A stretch of DNA of 64,000 nt from positions 9,164,521 to 9,228,520 of the forward strand of contig JAQFVV010006200.1 of the NCBI GenBank assembly GCA_028023455.1, written 5' to 3'. The translations under genes and the position numbers were made by a program. Shown here piece after piece: positions 34,670 to 46,058 of this stretch. The stretch's first letter is position 1, and every line of letters begins with the position of its first letter. Below the pieces are notes generated by a model. That model was not told the DNA's origin. It ran no database searches and saw only the letters and a list, made by a program, of their open reading frames with translations. Origin of the DNA: Epiperipatus broadwayi (lineage: Eukaryota; Onychophora; Udeonychophora; Euonychophora; Peripatidae).

Positions 34670-34960
34670 ATTATAGAGGATTTGAACACAGGATTTCAAG
34701 CTTCCTTCAGCTATCCATTCTATCTCATACAATCAATACACATTACCACACACATGTTAAAAAGATAAATGATCTCTAATATACATATTTCATGGTGAAA
34801 CAGCACTCATCAATTGATTTGGAATATCATCTCCCACACATATATACAATCAGTGTTTGATTTATATTAAGATAGCAAATCTTAAAACTTTAATGGACAG
34901 GTTTCAATCTATTCCACACTCCAACTCTTCAGCCATCCACACCATTGAAAATCTGTTGAT
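34670..34960 (+). repeat. Family C element, single arm
   Basis: Same order of blocks as the left half of 30120-30560: GATTTGAACACAGGATTTCA, CAATACACATTACCACACAC, AAATGATCTCTAATAT, TTATATTAAGATAGCAAATC, and CCACACTCCAACTCT. The second arm is missing. Confidence 0.7.
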
Positions 34961-35132
34961 GGAATGCCCAAATATTATGTTGATGCCAAAATTATTGCCA
35001 TGCCTATGTTGACTTTAAATTCATTCTGATCCCTCATGTAATGCTGATTTAAATATACATTCTCTATAATTATATCTAACTCCAAGTATATATATATATA
35101 TAATTTGATGTCTGTATTTTTTCAAATCCATA

Positions 35133-35428
35133 TACATAACGTATAATTGAATATTTATAAATACAGTAATTAGATATATTTAAAGTTGTAATTATAAATT
35201 TATTTAAACACACATTGATTCCGTAAGTAATATTTACTAAGGCTGTAACCTCAAGAATGTGCGCATAAAAATGTGATAACGTAAGCTTCTGGTTAAGATC
35301 TGTAGAGGTCCCTACTATCGCATTTTTACGCACACATTCTTGAGGTTACAGCCTTAGTAAATATTAATTAGATATATCTAAAGTATATATCTAATTACTG
35401 TATTTATAAATATTCAATTATAAGATTA
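35133..35428. repeat. Palindromic family D element, long
   Basis: Outer arms TATAATTGAATATTTATAAA TACAGTAATTAGATATAT on both sides. Inner arms AATATTTACTAAGGCTGTAA and CCTCAAGAATGTGCG are mirrored after the centre (35305-35365) with one or two differences. The outer arm matches the short family D copy at 40517-40628. Confidence 0.75.
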
Positions 35429-36609
35429 CACACACATATATATATAAACATGCTGGTATTCAAATATTAATTAAGAGTTAGTAAAATAATTATTTTTCTT
35501 GAAAATTATTTGCTTTAACTTTAATTAGAAGTGTCTTTTGAAGGTCCAATTCATTAAAAAATATAATTATATATATACATGTGATGTAGATCTATAATTT
35601 TTAATGTCTAAATATAACATAACTTTAAATTTAACAATATTTAAATTGTTTATTAAAAATTGTAAATGAATTATTACTTTCAACCATTTTATTAAATTTA
35701 CTTGAAAAATTGTGTCATATTAAAAGATACAATCTGATATATGGGTTTAATTCAGTTCAGATCTTGACAACAATCATTATTCGGCTACTTAATATATGAA
35801 AAATAAATATAGTATAATAAAATATGTAAATAATTTTAATTTAATATGTTGCTTCAACAATCATTTATATGTTAACATCTCACCACAAATAGATATTAAA
35901 CTCATTTGTTAATCCCACATATAGGAACAAGTGTTATAATTGTAATTATCATTTATAATATTGTATCCATTATTTATTTCATATTTATATTATTTGAAAA
36001 TAGTATAATCAATAACAAGTAACCACTGTTATTAAAATATATCATTTCTTTATTATTTTCCAATGCAGAGGATATAGAAGATATTTTATTTGTTGAATGC
36101 AATAATAAGTGCTATTAAATTACAGATATATTGTTTATTTATTGATAAGTATTTTTTGTATGGAGGATTAAATCAATTATTGTAACTTATAAATATTGAT
36201 ATAAAGTTAGATATATAAACTTCTGCTCTGTGTCCTTATTTGTTAAAATGAATAACAAAATATAATCTGCCAAAAAGTTAATTTACTTTCCTTTCGAATA
36301 AGTTTTGAAGTAAGTAAACTAAAATCATATTAGGCACTATATGCATCTTTTGTTTATATTTTTTCTTTTTACATTGTTAACACTTATTTCCTTATTAAAA
36401 TAGAAGTATTAAACATTTCACATATTTACATTTTCATTATTTGTAGCATATTATTTGTATCCCATCTGAATTATTAATACATCTTTGGCAATTTAGAAAT
36501 GTCAATACATATTCCATTTTATTTTTATTAAACAGTGGATTAAAATAATCATTTTCTTATTAGGAATGAAAATGCAATATATGGGTAAGAGACTAAACAG
36601 GTGTTATTG
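35429..36609. other. No gene seen
   Basis: AT-rich sequence; the 115-codon minus ORF at 36549-36896 is the antisense of the RTE tail and is not a gene. Confidence 0.45.
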
Positions 36610-36875
36610 ACATCATTGAAAAAAATTAAAAGACTGAAGTGGAGTTGGGCTAGACATATTGCTAGAAGAAATGATAATTGATGGACAATTGAAATCTTAA
36701 ACTGGATTCCAAGAAATTGTAAAAGACCCAGAAAGAGACCACATTGAGATGGATGGGTGAAATACGAAAGTGTGCAGGGGTTATGTGGAGAAAAGAAGCT
36801 AAAGATCAGAGAAGATGGGTTGAACTTGGAGAGACCTTCTTCCTGCAGTGGATTGATAATGGTTGATGATGATGA
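36610..36875 (+). mobile_element. RTE 3' end with C-terminal domain
   Basis: Frames read KKIKRLKWSWARHIARRNDN, then a stop, WTIEILNWIPRNCKRPRKRP, and after a shift RWMGEIRKCAGVMWRKEAKD, RWVELGETFFLQWIDNG and stop. It ends in a (TGA)n-type tail, GTTGATGATGATGATGCTG. This C-terminal cysteine-free domain and the short microsatellite tail are typical of RTE-like elements. One stop and one frameshift in about 85 codons. Confidence 0.85.
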
Positions 36876-37035
36876 TGCTGAATCAAATAAATACATTTCA
36901 AATTGTTTTTCAATATTATAATGTTTTTAATATATAAAATATTAAAAATTTAAATATATTATACACCATCTTATGAAATCATGAAACATTATTTAATATT
37001 CAGAAATATCACAAATTTACCACTTCTTTTATTTT

Positions 37036-37707
37036 CACATGATCACATTTCCTATACTAGCACATTAATTGTTGATAAACAGAGCAAAACTCTCCATACA
37101 GGATTGACGAAGGCCACAAGCCAGAAACTAGTCTGGGGATATTGGATGAGTAGGCATTAGATAGGGATTTTATGCACAAGCCTTCTGGCGTCCATTGATT
37201 ACTCTGTTTAGCACAGGTGGCAATACTGTATGGAGAGTTTTGCTCTGTTTATCAACAATTAATGTGCTAGTATAGGAAATGTGATCATGTGATGCTTAAT
37301 GGTTTAACACCAATCCTGCCTAATAGGATAGTGGTGGCTATGGTTGTAAAAGAGCCAAAGACACCAAAATGTATGGGTGCTGAACTGAGTTCAGACCCAT
37401 ATGACTATTTAAGCTATTGAGCTTAGATTGAAAATATTTTTTGTGTTTTCAATTTCATTCTCATAGTTTAGTAGTTAAGCTGAGATAAAAGGTGGTTGCT
37501 AGAGGGTTGCATTAGATCCTAAGATCTAGATGCAGTGCTCTCAGATCCAAAGCTCCTCACTGATGAAGGCCACAAGCCAGAAACTAGTCTGGGGATATTG
37601 GATGAGTAGGCATTAGATAGGGATTTTATGCACAAGCCTTCTGGCGTCCATTGATTACTCTGTTTAGCACAGGTGGCAATACTGTATAGAGAGTTTTGCT
37701 CTGTTTA
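37036..37707 (+). mobile_element. Family A element, copy A6, best-preserved
   Basis: Flanked by a perfect 12-bp repeat, TTCTTTTATTTT (37024-37035 and 37708-37719). The left part (37036-37291) is closed by a perfect 66-bp inverted repeat containing the outer motif and the CAGAGCAAAACTCTCC terminus. The right part is a full body: ACCAATCCTGCCTAATAGGA, the hammerhead, GCCTTCTGGCGTCC, and the GTTTTGCTCTGTTTA end. About 145 bp at 37108-37250 and 37565-37707 are almost identical direct copies, sharing unusual variants (GGCGTCC, GTTTAGCACAGG). Confidence 0.9.
37545..37603 (+). ncRNA. Hammerhead ribozyme, type I, best copy
   Basis: Stem I outer ATCCAA/TTGGAT (37545-37550, 37598-37603), asymmetric internal loop AGCT/ATA, stem I inner CCTCA/TGGGG (37555-37559, 37590-37594, one U-G). 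Core CTGATGA 37560-37566. Stem II GGC[CACAA]GCC. GAAA 37580-37583. Stem III AC[TA]GT 37583-37588. H17 is C37589, so predicted self-cleavage falls between 37589 and 37590. An A-A mismatch at the base of stem II (normally G-C) is the one unusual feature and may reduce activity. Confidence 0.78.
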
Positions 37708-37802
37708 TTCTTTTATTTTGCTGTAATATCTTATATAAATGTACTTTCTACTTTAAACAATTTTTAGAAAAAAACACACATATATATATACACCCACAAT
37801 TT

Positions 37803-37840
37803 TATGTTTTGACTGTCCTACAGTTTTCTTCAGAGCCAAA
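37803..37840 (-). ncRNA. Degenerate hammerhead-like motif, second class
   Basis: Minus strand: GGCTCTGAAGAAA, stem ACTGT[AGG]ACAGT, then CAAAACAT. CTGAAGA fits CTGANGA and the stem is perfect, but the GAAA G is lost. It shares GCTCTGANGA...AGTCRAAAC with 63838-63870. Confidence 0.4.
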
Positions 37841-38954
37841 ATGAAAAAAGTGTTCAAAGTAGAGTAGATAAATTGCATTTATTATTTAATATTATATATA
37901 TAAAATATTATACCTAGTACAGGATTAGCAATCCAATGTCTACAGTCAATCTCAACATTATATATTCATGCATTTTATATTATAATGTATTACAATGAAA
38001 ATAATTAACATAGTTGTTTCAGTAGAAGGATTAGTTAGTTATTCACACTGAACAAAGTAATTAATGGTTTTGTTTGTTTATATATTTATTTCTTTAATTT
38101 ATATTTTAAGATAAACAGTTTTATGTAAAACCTGTATCTGACTTTGTTAATGTGCAGGGACTATGCAGTGTAAGCACTTGTAAATAATTTTTATTATATA
38201 TGATAAACATATATTCATATGAGTATATAAATAAACTATAGTGCCATAGATAAATTTCAGTATTTGCATAATATAATTAAATTTTAAATAGTCATACCAA
38301 CTTTTTAGATCAGGATTAGAATAATTAAATCTATGTATAATAGTCTGTGATAGGATGAAAATCTAAAACATTCACTGAAATACTATTATTATTGGTGATT
38401 ATTATACATAAATACTAACCATCATATATATTTATTCTTATAACAGGTAAAATGATAAAAATAGTTTACTTTACATATGTATATACCTGAATTCCATACA
38501 TCTACTGAATATAATTTCAACACCTTACAATTAGGAAGTAAGAATAATGTACAAATCAGACTTTCTAAAGACATTTTAACAAACTTGCAAATAGTATCTC
38601 CTTTGCTACCAATATTAATCCACTTGTCAGACTAAAAATAGTTCTTTTATCTAACTTTCACATTGTTATATGGATAATAAATATCATTTATAGTCAAAAT
38701 GTGAAATATTATTAGTGATCTTCACAAAACCTTGATCGTTTTAAACACCAGTTTATAGTTTCAGATATACTAAAAATGTAAATACTAATATTTTTAATAA
38801 TCCTGTATAAATGAGAGTTATTAATATGTAACACTAGGATTATATATTTATAAAATAGCAAATGCCAAATATGCATACCATAATAAGTATAATATATATA
38901 TATAACATTAAATACAAATGATTTCTTAAGTATTTAAATGCTGTTGTGTGAATA
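37841..38954. other. No gene seen
   Basis: AT-rich sequence without supported features. Confidence 0.4.
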
Positions 38955-39185
38955 ATGCACACTTCCACTTCAATGTTCGAAAATACAATAAGAATAAAGT
39001 GTTTCCATTTTCCTATTGGTTCTCTAGGTCCATAAAAAAGATAGGTTTAATTAATATTCACATTCTCTGCCTTAAGTATATACTCAGGACAACCTTCTTT
39101 TTATATAAAGAAAATCAATAGGAAAGTGTAACTATTTTCTTGTTAATATATTGTTGAATGTTGAAGTGGGAATGAGTGTTATTTG
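38955..39185. repeat. Palindromic MITE-like element
   Basis: Left arm CACTTCCACTTCAATGTTC and TTTCCTATTGG. Right arm CCAATAGGAAA-type (TCAATAGGAAAGTGTAA) and GAATGTTGAAGTGGGAATG. Arms ~65 bp, centre ~75 bp. Confidence 0.6.
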
Positions 39186-39259
39186 TTATAAAAACATTTA
39201 CTATTTAATAAATGATTGTATTTTACATTATGTACATATACTCATGTTGTGATTTACTT

Positions 39260-39263
<4 letters not shown>

Positions 39264-39350
<87 letters not shown>

Positions 39351-39355
39351 ATTAT
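39264..39355. repeat. (TA)n microsatellite
   Basis: Uninterrupted TA repeat of about 80 bases with one TT break near its right end, immediately upstream of PLE P3. Confidence 0.95.
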
Positions 39356-39436
39356 ACACTTTATGGTATGCATATGAGAGTAATATTTTAAATATGTGTA
39401 CTTTTGTAGATATTAAAATTTACAAAAGATACGTGG

Positions 39437-39787
39437 ATGATGTTTTTGATTTGTGGAAATACTAATACTATAAATTTGCTTGTAAAGGAATTAAATAAGT
39501 TAAATGGCTTGAAATGGACTATTGAAAAGGAACAGGACAAAAATATTAAATATTTAGATTTAATTATTACAAAAGATAACGGTATATTAAATTATAAATT
39601 AATAATTAGGCAACTACAAAAATGGGGATATATAAATTGTAAATCAAAAGTATCAATGGTACATAAGATGGCAAGTTATAGATCTTTTTTGTTTCGGAAT
39701 GAAAAATTATGTCATTACCAAAGTGATAAACTGAAAAATATTGAGATATTTGCCAAGTTGCTTGATGTTGGTTATAAAATGGAATAA
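39437..39787 (+). pseudogene. PLE reverse transcriptase C-terminal part
   Basis: After the YVDDV motif, in a shifted frame: LVKELNKLNGLKWTIEKEQD, NIKYLDLIITKDNG (the FLDLxI motif of PLE RT), then WGYINCKSKVSMVHKMASYR, matching the P1 segment FEIRGFIHPHSNSPSSHKFA by position, and YRSFLFRNEKLCHYQSDKLK. Ends with GYKME at a stop near the linker to the endonuclease. Confidence 0.75.
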
Positions 39788-39838
39788 ATAAGCAATACTT
39801 TATGTCAATTTAAAAAAAGGTATAATGATTTAAAGTAA

Positions 39839-40258
39839 ATGAAGATTAATAGTAAACAATGGATATCTATTCCATTTATTTCAAATTCACAAGTGAAATT
39901 TTTTAAGGATATATATAAGAATGTGTTTAATATTTCATTCTATGTTCCAAACAATATTAATAAATTAGTCAATAATTCTAAGGATGTCATACCTGTCAAG
40001 CAGAAAAGTAATGTCATATATCAAATTTTTTGTGATTGTATGCTATCATATATAGGTGAATCTAGGTGCAGTATTGAGAAGAGATTGAGGGAGCCTGAAT
40101 TGTTATATAAGCATGTAAAAAGTAAAAATAATGGTGATTTAATGTCTCCTTCAGTTTTCTTTGATCATGAAAAAACATGTAAATATAAATTTAAATTTGA
40201 TTTTGAAAATGTGAAAATTCTTCATGAAGAGAGAAACCATAATAAAAGAAAAAAATGA
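39839..40258 (+). pseudogene. PLE GIY-YIG endonuclease domain
   Basis: FNISFYVPNNINKLVNNSKD parallels FKISFHTPPCTNRLINNSKD of P1. VIYQIFCDCMLSYIGESRCS is the GIY-YIG core, with shortened Cys spacing and without the intervening GC. R at SIEKRLRE and the Glu-containing C-terminal part follow (VFFDHEKTCKYKF, ILHEERNHN). Complete domain length, but separated from RT by a stop and short gap. Confidence 0.8.
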
Positions 40259-40516
40259 AGGAGGCAATTTTTATAAATAGGAATAAAATGCATTTAATAA
40301 ATAGACAAGCTGCTAACATTAAAATTCGAGATTTGTGGAATTTGAATTGATGATGTTTGCTTCCACTTTGTTTTTTTAATTTAATGGCAGTTGAGGCAGA
40401 TTTAAGAAATTAACCGAAAGTACTTCTGTGGATTTAAGGATTGTTTATAATCATTTGTTACTGTTAAAATTATTATTTTATTATAATTACAATTTTGTTT
40501 TAATTAATGGACATTA

Positions 40517-40628
40517 TATATATATATATAACTGAATATTTGTAAATACAGTAACTAAATAATTATTTAATTACTTATTATTTAAAAATTATTTAGTTAC
40601 AATATTTACAAATATTCAGTTATATAAT
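40517..40628. repeat. Family D palindrome, short copy
   Basis: TATAACTGAATATTTGTAAA TACAGTAACTAAATAATT is mirrored at 40592-40628. The inner part of the long copy (35.1 kb) is absent, so this is a deletion derivative. Confidence 0.7.
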
Positions 40629-41559
40629 TATGTATATTGCTTTAAAAATGCAGACATCGAATATTATATATATATAATGAAACAGACACTCTGTTTCATG
40701 TACATATTTTAAGATTTATTTTCTCCTCCCAACTAAAGTGATTGATTGAAGGAAAACAGACATATATGAAAACCAACTTTTCTATAATCTTATTTTTTTT
40801 TAAAAAAAGAAAAAGCAAAATGTTTAAATTTAAAAGAAAATCATTATTTTAAACAATAATCAAGAGTTAAAAGAACTGAAAAAAAGGTAAATCTTCATAA
40901 TTGATTTTTATAATTTTTAAATCATGAAATAAATACTTCTATAATCACTTAAAATGGGCATTTAGTAAAATATATTTTTAATTTTTGAAATAGTGTTGTT
41001 GTATAAAGTATAATTATCACTTTAGGCAAACTTATCAATTGGAAAACATGGTCTAATCAACCTAATCCCTTATCTGTTCCCACTAAAAACTAAATGATCC
41101 AATCATCAAAAAGAGAAAAGCACTCAAGCTTAAATGAAAGCTGTTTGACAAATCAGATACAGTGGAGTCATGCTAGGTTAATCCAGAGAATCGATCAGTG
41201 TACAAATAGTGGCATTTGAAGTTCACAAAAAAGTTTTAAGTGTTGCTTAGCTGTTTAGTTGCCAACTGATTTTAGTGCAGAGTCACCTTTGGAATATTAT
41301 ATTTAGAGACACACTGCTTATCCCAGCTGAGAAGTCTAGTTTTTACTAAGTGTGAACCCTATATTTGTTGGATGTTGAAAAGAAAAATATTAATATGTAA
41401 ATCATAAGGATGACAGGCTAAGTCAGTAATAGCTTTCTCTCTATCGCCATAGAATCTCCAAGCATGCCTGGGTGAATACCAATGGAAATTAAGTAATGCC
41501 ATTTAGCTTAAATAAACCAACCCCTTTTGAAATGCAATAATAACATGTAGTGGATGAAC
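40629..41559. other. No gene seen
   Basis: AT-rich; a moderately GC-richer stretch at 41030-41360 has no supported ORF. Confidence 0.4.
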
Positions 41560-42320
41560 ACATCAGATGAAAATGAAAATAATGATTTTATGAAATATTA
41601 AATACTTATATGTGTTTATAATCAAAAAACATCTTTCTTAAAATAAATCATAATTGATTATATTTCTAAATGCAAATACATTTTATTGGGATGAATCATA
41701 TATATTTATATTTTAAAATCAAGAACAAATACTTATATCTGATCAGAAAAATATGTTTGCATTAAAATAAGTCATAAATGCTTATATGTTTGTATACAAT
41801 ATACGTCTTTTAAAATCAAGCAAAATATGTTTGCATTAAAATAGGTCATAAATGCTTATATGTTAGTATACAATATACGTCTTTATTGGGATGAATTATA
41901 TATATTTTAAAATCAAGAACAAGTACTTATATCTGATTAGGAAAATACATTTGCATTAAAATAAGTCATAAATGCTCATATGTTAGTATAGAATATACAT
42001 CTTTATTGGGATGAATCATATATATTTATATTTTAAAATTAAGAACAAATACTTATATCCGATCAGCAAAATATGTTTGCATTAAAATAAGTCACAAATG
42101 CTTATAGGTTTGTATACAATATACATCTTTATTTGGATATTTATATTCTAAAATAAAGAACAAATACTTATATCTGATCAGCAAAATATGTTTGCATTAA
42201 AATAAGTCATAAATGCTTATATGTTTGTATACAATATACAGCTTTATTGGAATAACTAATGCATACTTACATTTTGGACATATGCTATGTCTGTATCAAA
42301 ATAAATCCCAAATACTTATG
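41560..42320 (+). repeat. Tandem satellite, ~120-bp unit, 5-6 copies
   Basis: Repeated blocks in constant order: TTTATTGGGATGAATCATAT, TTTTAAAATCAAGAACAAAT, ACTTATATCTGATCAG, AAATATGTTTGCATTAAAAT, AAGTCATAAATGCTTATATG, TTTGTATACAATATAC. Spacing between GGGATGAAT units is 120 bp where complete (about 41888 to 42008); one unit is shortened. Copies are diverged at both ends. Confidence 0.85.
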
Positions 42321-43282
42321 TTTATAATAAAAAAGTCTTTCATGGAATAAATCATAAGATTATGTAAACAAAATATGTCTGCACTAGTATAAATAAAATA
42401 TGTCACATATATCAATCTGAATGAAATATAAAGGTTATATAATTGAAATACGTCTCTAGATGGTGGAATAATAAATGTTATGTACAAAGTATGATTATAC
42501 TGGGAAGGATTAGAAGTGCTTAAGAAAATAATACACATCTATAAGAGAAGGAATTGCAAATGTTTGTCAGTAAAATACAGCTGTACATGGATCAAGGAAT
42601 AATATTTGAATCACAACTAAAAAAATTAAAGTACACTGTGGATAAATACATCACCAATGAGGAGTAACTGATCAATAGAACCCAAGAAAATATGCACATA
42701 CCAGAAAATGGATCATAAAGATGAACTATATTAAAATGAACTAATGATAAACTTTATGGGCTTGTTGTCCAAAATAACTATGGAGATCTAATGATCTTAA
42801 CAAATGTTGAAATAAATTTATTGTTACAGAAAACCAATCCAGTTGTTCATGTTACATCACTTGTCATTCATTGCACTTGCTCATGAGAATCTCATGCCTC
42901 CTGAGCTATGTCTGGCATAACTACATCTAGGTAAATCAGGTTGTAGTGAGATGGAACTCTAGTGGCATTGTTTGGGAAACCAAACACATAAATTTCTACG
43001 TTTCCACTCTCTATGAAGCTACATCCTCTAATGAGCAGGAAATATTGTTGTAAGGAGGTGGCATCTGTTTTGGGAAAAGCCAATCAATGGTTCCTTCCTA
43101 CAATATGCTCATTAGGAAATAGTCACAACTGAGGTAGGTAAGTGGTTGTATGGCAATCTGGTTACATTTGTTTCCCAACATGGGGCCTGATCTAGCTAGC
43201 CTATCCATAGGCATAGAACTAGAAATAAGTAATAAATAAAAAAAGAAATAGTTGTACAGTGGTCCAGTTACAATATATATAT
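42321..43282. other. No confirmed gene; GC-richer block
   Basis: 42840-43270 is less AT-rich and ends CCAGTTACA beside a short TA run, like the end of an LTR, directly next to the start of L2. The 63-codon minus ORF at 42892-43083 has a loose resemblance to the 51673-51861 minus ORF in G2, but this is not convincing. Confidence 0.35.
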
Positions 43283-44927
43283 TGTAACAATCACAGGCAT
43301 TTAACTATTATTTTTATTAATGAAAAGACACAGCTGAAAATATTTTGATCAATGATGCTTATCCATTAACTAGAATTATTATGAGTAGCTGATTAAATTA
43401 ACTGTCTACACTTGTTAACTATGTTTATCAATGTATTGTATTGTTAACATTTTAATATCTCACATTATATATTATTTAACCACTATAGACATTGTCATTA
43501 TTTCTTCTCATATTTATTTAACACCTCCTTCACCAGATCATACATTCAAGCAGAGGGATAGAATATCATTTATAGATTAACCATCAATGATATTTACAGT
43601 CAGATAGAGGCTATATGAACATACAGCTCTGACCAATTTTCCTTACCATAATACCCCTCCATACTACAGCGACATGCATCATTCTAGGCACTTTATTTGT
43701 TTTGAGAACAAGGCCAATGAATCTATCATGTGAAACTTACCCATGCTAATTTAAACATCTTGAACAGGGGACCCAGTGCAATACTATTACATGAGAATAT
43801 TTATAATCTTAACTCCTGGTGATACAGTTAAAAGAGAGTATAGACCAAGCAACATTTAAATAAATACTTTTTATTCATGTGCACATACACAATCAAATAA
43901 ATATTTAGTACAATCAAATAAAGAAAATAAGTATACAATAATTATCAGTAATTCAATATCATTAATTGTCATTCATTTTGTAGTTCATTTCTTTTAAGAA
44001 TGTCTAGACACTTAATTTACAACTGAAAATGTTATATTTACCTTGGTTTTTCATTATGGTGAGATGACATCATCTTTTGGTAGTTGACACATTTCCTTTG
44101 GTTCTGATTCTCCACATAGCTGGCCATTTGATCTCCAGAGATGACTTCCTTGGTTTCTTTCTGTTTCTGGCAGATAATGGGAGAGTATTCAGCAGTATTT
44201 ATACAATGGTTGAGGCATTGATCACAGGCAAGAGAGTTGATGGAGCTGAGGACCTGGGGCATGAAGCCCAGATGAACCCTCCTAAAGTTCTTTAGCAATG
44301 TATGTGGCTACTTCTTTGGCTTTTACATTTAGATTTTCCACAGCAAGTAATCACTCATTCTCTGAGGATCTTGTTGACAATGCTCTCACCAAATTGGAGT
44401 AACATTCATCATAATTATACTAATCAATAAAAAATAATGTAACAATGAACAAGCCACCACTTTTATACTTGCCCTCTCCCATTGTCTATTATCATATTTT
44501 AAATTTGGCTTTTAATTAAATTTACATTTATTTATCTAATCTTTCTTAGATTCATTTACTATCTTATCAGTCAGAAATCTTTACAAAATTTAAATGCATT
44601 CCTGCTGATGAGATAATTTACAAGATTTCTTTCACTAATTATTTTACTGAAAATTTTATTTTAAAATCTTTTACATTTATTTTTTCTCATTATAACATTT
44701 ACTTTTTTTTTCACTTATAAAAAGAAGAGAGCCAGTTTTAAATCTTTATCTAACAGGATTCTCATTCCCCATCCCTATTTTTAATAAAAACAATCTATTT
44801 TCAAAAAAATGATGCAATATTTCCTTTTTATTCATTTCATTCTTAAAATCTACTTTTAAGCTATTTTTTTCTTTTTTATAATTTAATTTTTTAAATTATT
44901 AAACATATGTAACATAGATATATGTGT
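43283..44927 (-). repeat. L2 LTR, left copy
   Basis: Aligns throughout with 47068-48755: GGCATTTAACTATTATTTTT, TTTATAGATTAACCATCAAT, AACTCCTGGTGATRCAGTTA, ATCTTTTGG(T/C)AGTTGACACA, and TTATTAAACATATGTAA near the far end. An 86-codon minus ORF (44038-44298; LACDQCLNHC, QRKCVNYQKM) lies inside. It is broken in the right copy and unrecognised. Confidence 0.7.
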
Positions 44928-45609
44928 TTATCTCATATATATTGCAAACATTATATAACCTCCCTCACATAGGAGATAAAATGTGTCAATTTGACCTATA
45001 ATTAGGCCCAATATTTTTTTTAAATGTTTCAGTATTGCAGATGTTGCATACATTTATTTCTATTGTGAAGACCACCAGGGACAACATTCATTTCTATGGA
45101 TGTATAAAAGGGAATTAGATGCTGTGAATGACAGGATACATCTATTGATTATTCAATTTATGCTAAAAAACTTAAATTACTAATGTCTTGCTGGGACTTT
45201 CTCTACCAGCAAATTAAATGAGCCCAGGACTCTACTGATTCCTCATCCTAGAAAATGAGTGAATACTGTGAATGGTAGGATACATCTAGTGATAATTTAA
45301 TTTACACTAAAATATATTTATTACAGCTATGCTAGGAAAATCTCTTCCAGCTCACTAATTTAAATAACAGGCTGATAATCTTTTTACCAGCACATTGGAT
45401 TGGCCCAAGACTTTTTCTACCAGATCCTCCTTATCCTATAAAATATGGGATCCCAGCCTGATTTCCATTATGGGTCATTGATTTCACAAAATAACAGAAC
45501 ACCAACATTCATTTATTCCACAATTTCTTCCTTCATTTTTTATACACATGTGCATCTCACTTAACTCAATCAATTATAATGCAACTGCCACTTATATTAT
45601 TGTTTTTTT

Positions 45610-45718
<109 letters not shown>

Positions 45719-46058
45719 TGAAATGTTGCCTTTGACAAGTATGAGTTGAGTTACTTTATTTATTCTTATTATATATATTTTTAAAATTTATTTAACTTTT
45801 ATTTCTATTTTTGTGTATTGACTGCCCTATCTTTTCAAGTACAATAGAAAAATATTTTTTTTTCATCACCTATGAGTCTATCCAATTACTATAGATCTAC
45901 TTAGATTTTGGTAGACAGTATTGTCAGGTTTCTTATATATCCACTTGGGTTAGGAAATCATGACCTACCCATAGGCCTAGCCTGGTGTTTAGAGCAGTTT
46001 GGTGTTAATCACCCCATTTTTTATGACTATGTGACAATATATGTCTAGTATTTTCATC

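Larger units (their letters stand above)
39395..40480 (+). mobile_element. Penelope-like element P3, 5'-truncated
   Basis: Plus-strand PLE starting just before the RT catalytic motif KRYVDDVF (39423-39446). A frameshift follows, and two ORFs cover the rest of RT (39437-39787) and the GIY-YIG domain (39839-40258). It is from a different subfamily from P1 and P2, with Lys/Asn-rich, more AT-biased codons. The tail contains CCGAAAGTACTTCTG (40413-40427), comparable with the GAAAGCACT motif of the other two copies. Confidence 0.8.

Noticed and set aside
36549-36896. 115-codon minus-strand ORF
   Set aside because: Antisense of the RTE C-terminal domain, which is clearly coded on the plus strand.
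41560-42320. CRISPR array
   Set aside because: Eukaryotic context; the repeats are contiguous 120-bp satellite units without unique spacers.
42892-43083. Minus ORF as a third G-type copy
   Set aside because: Only a loose similarity to the G2 ORF (pattern RPxxHxN). Flanks and spacing do not align.
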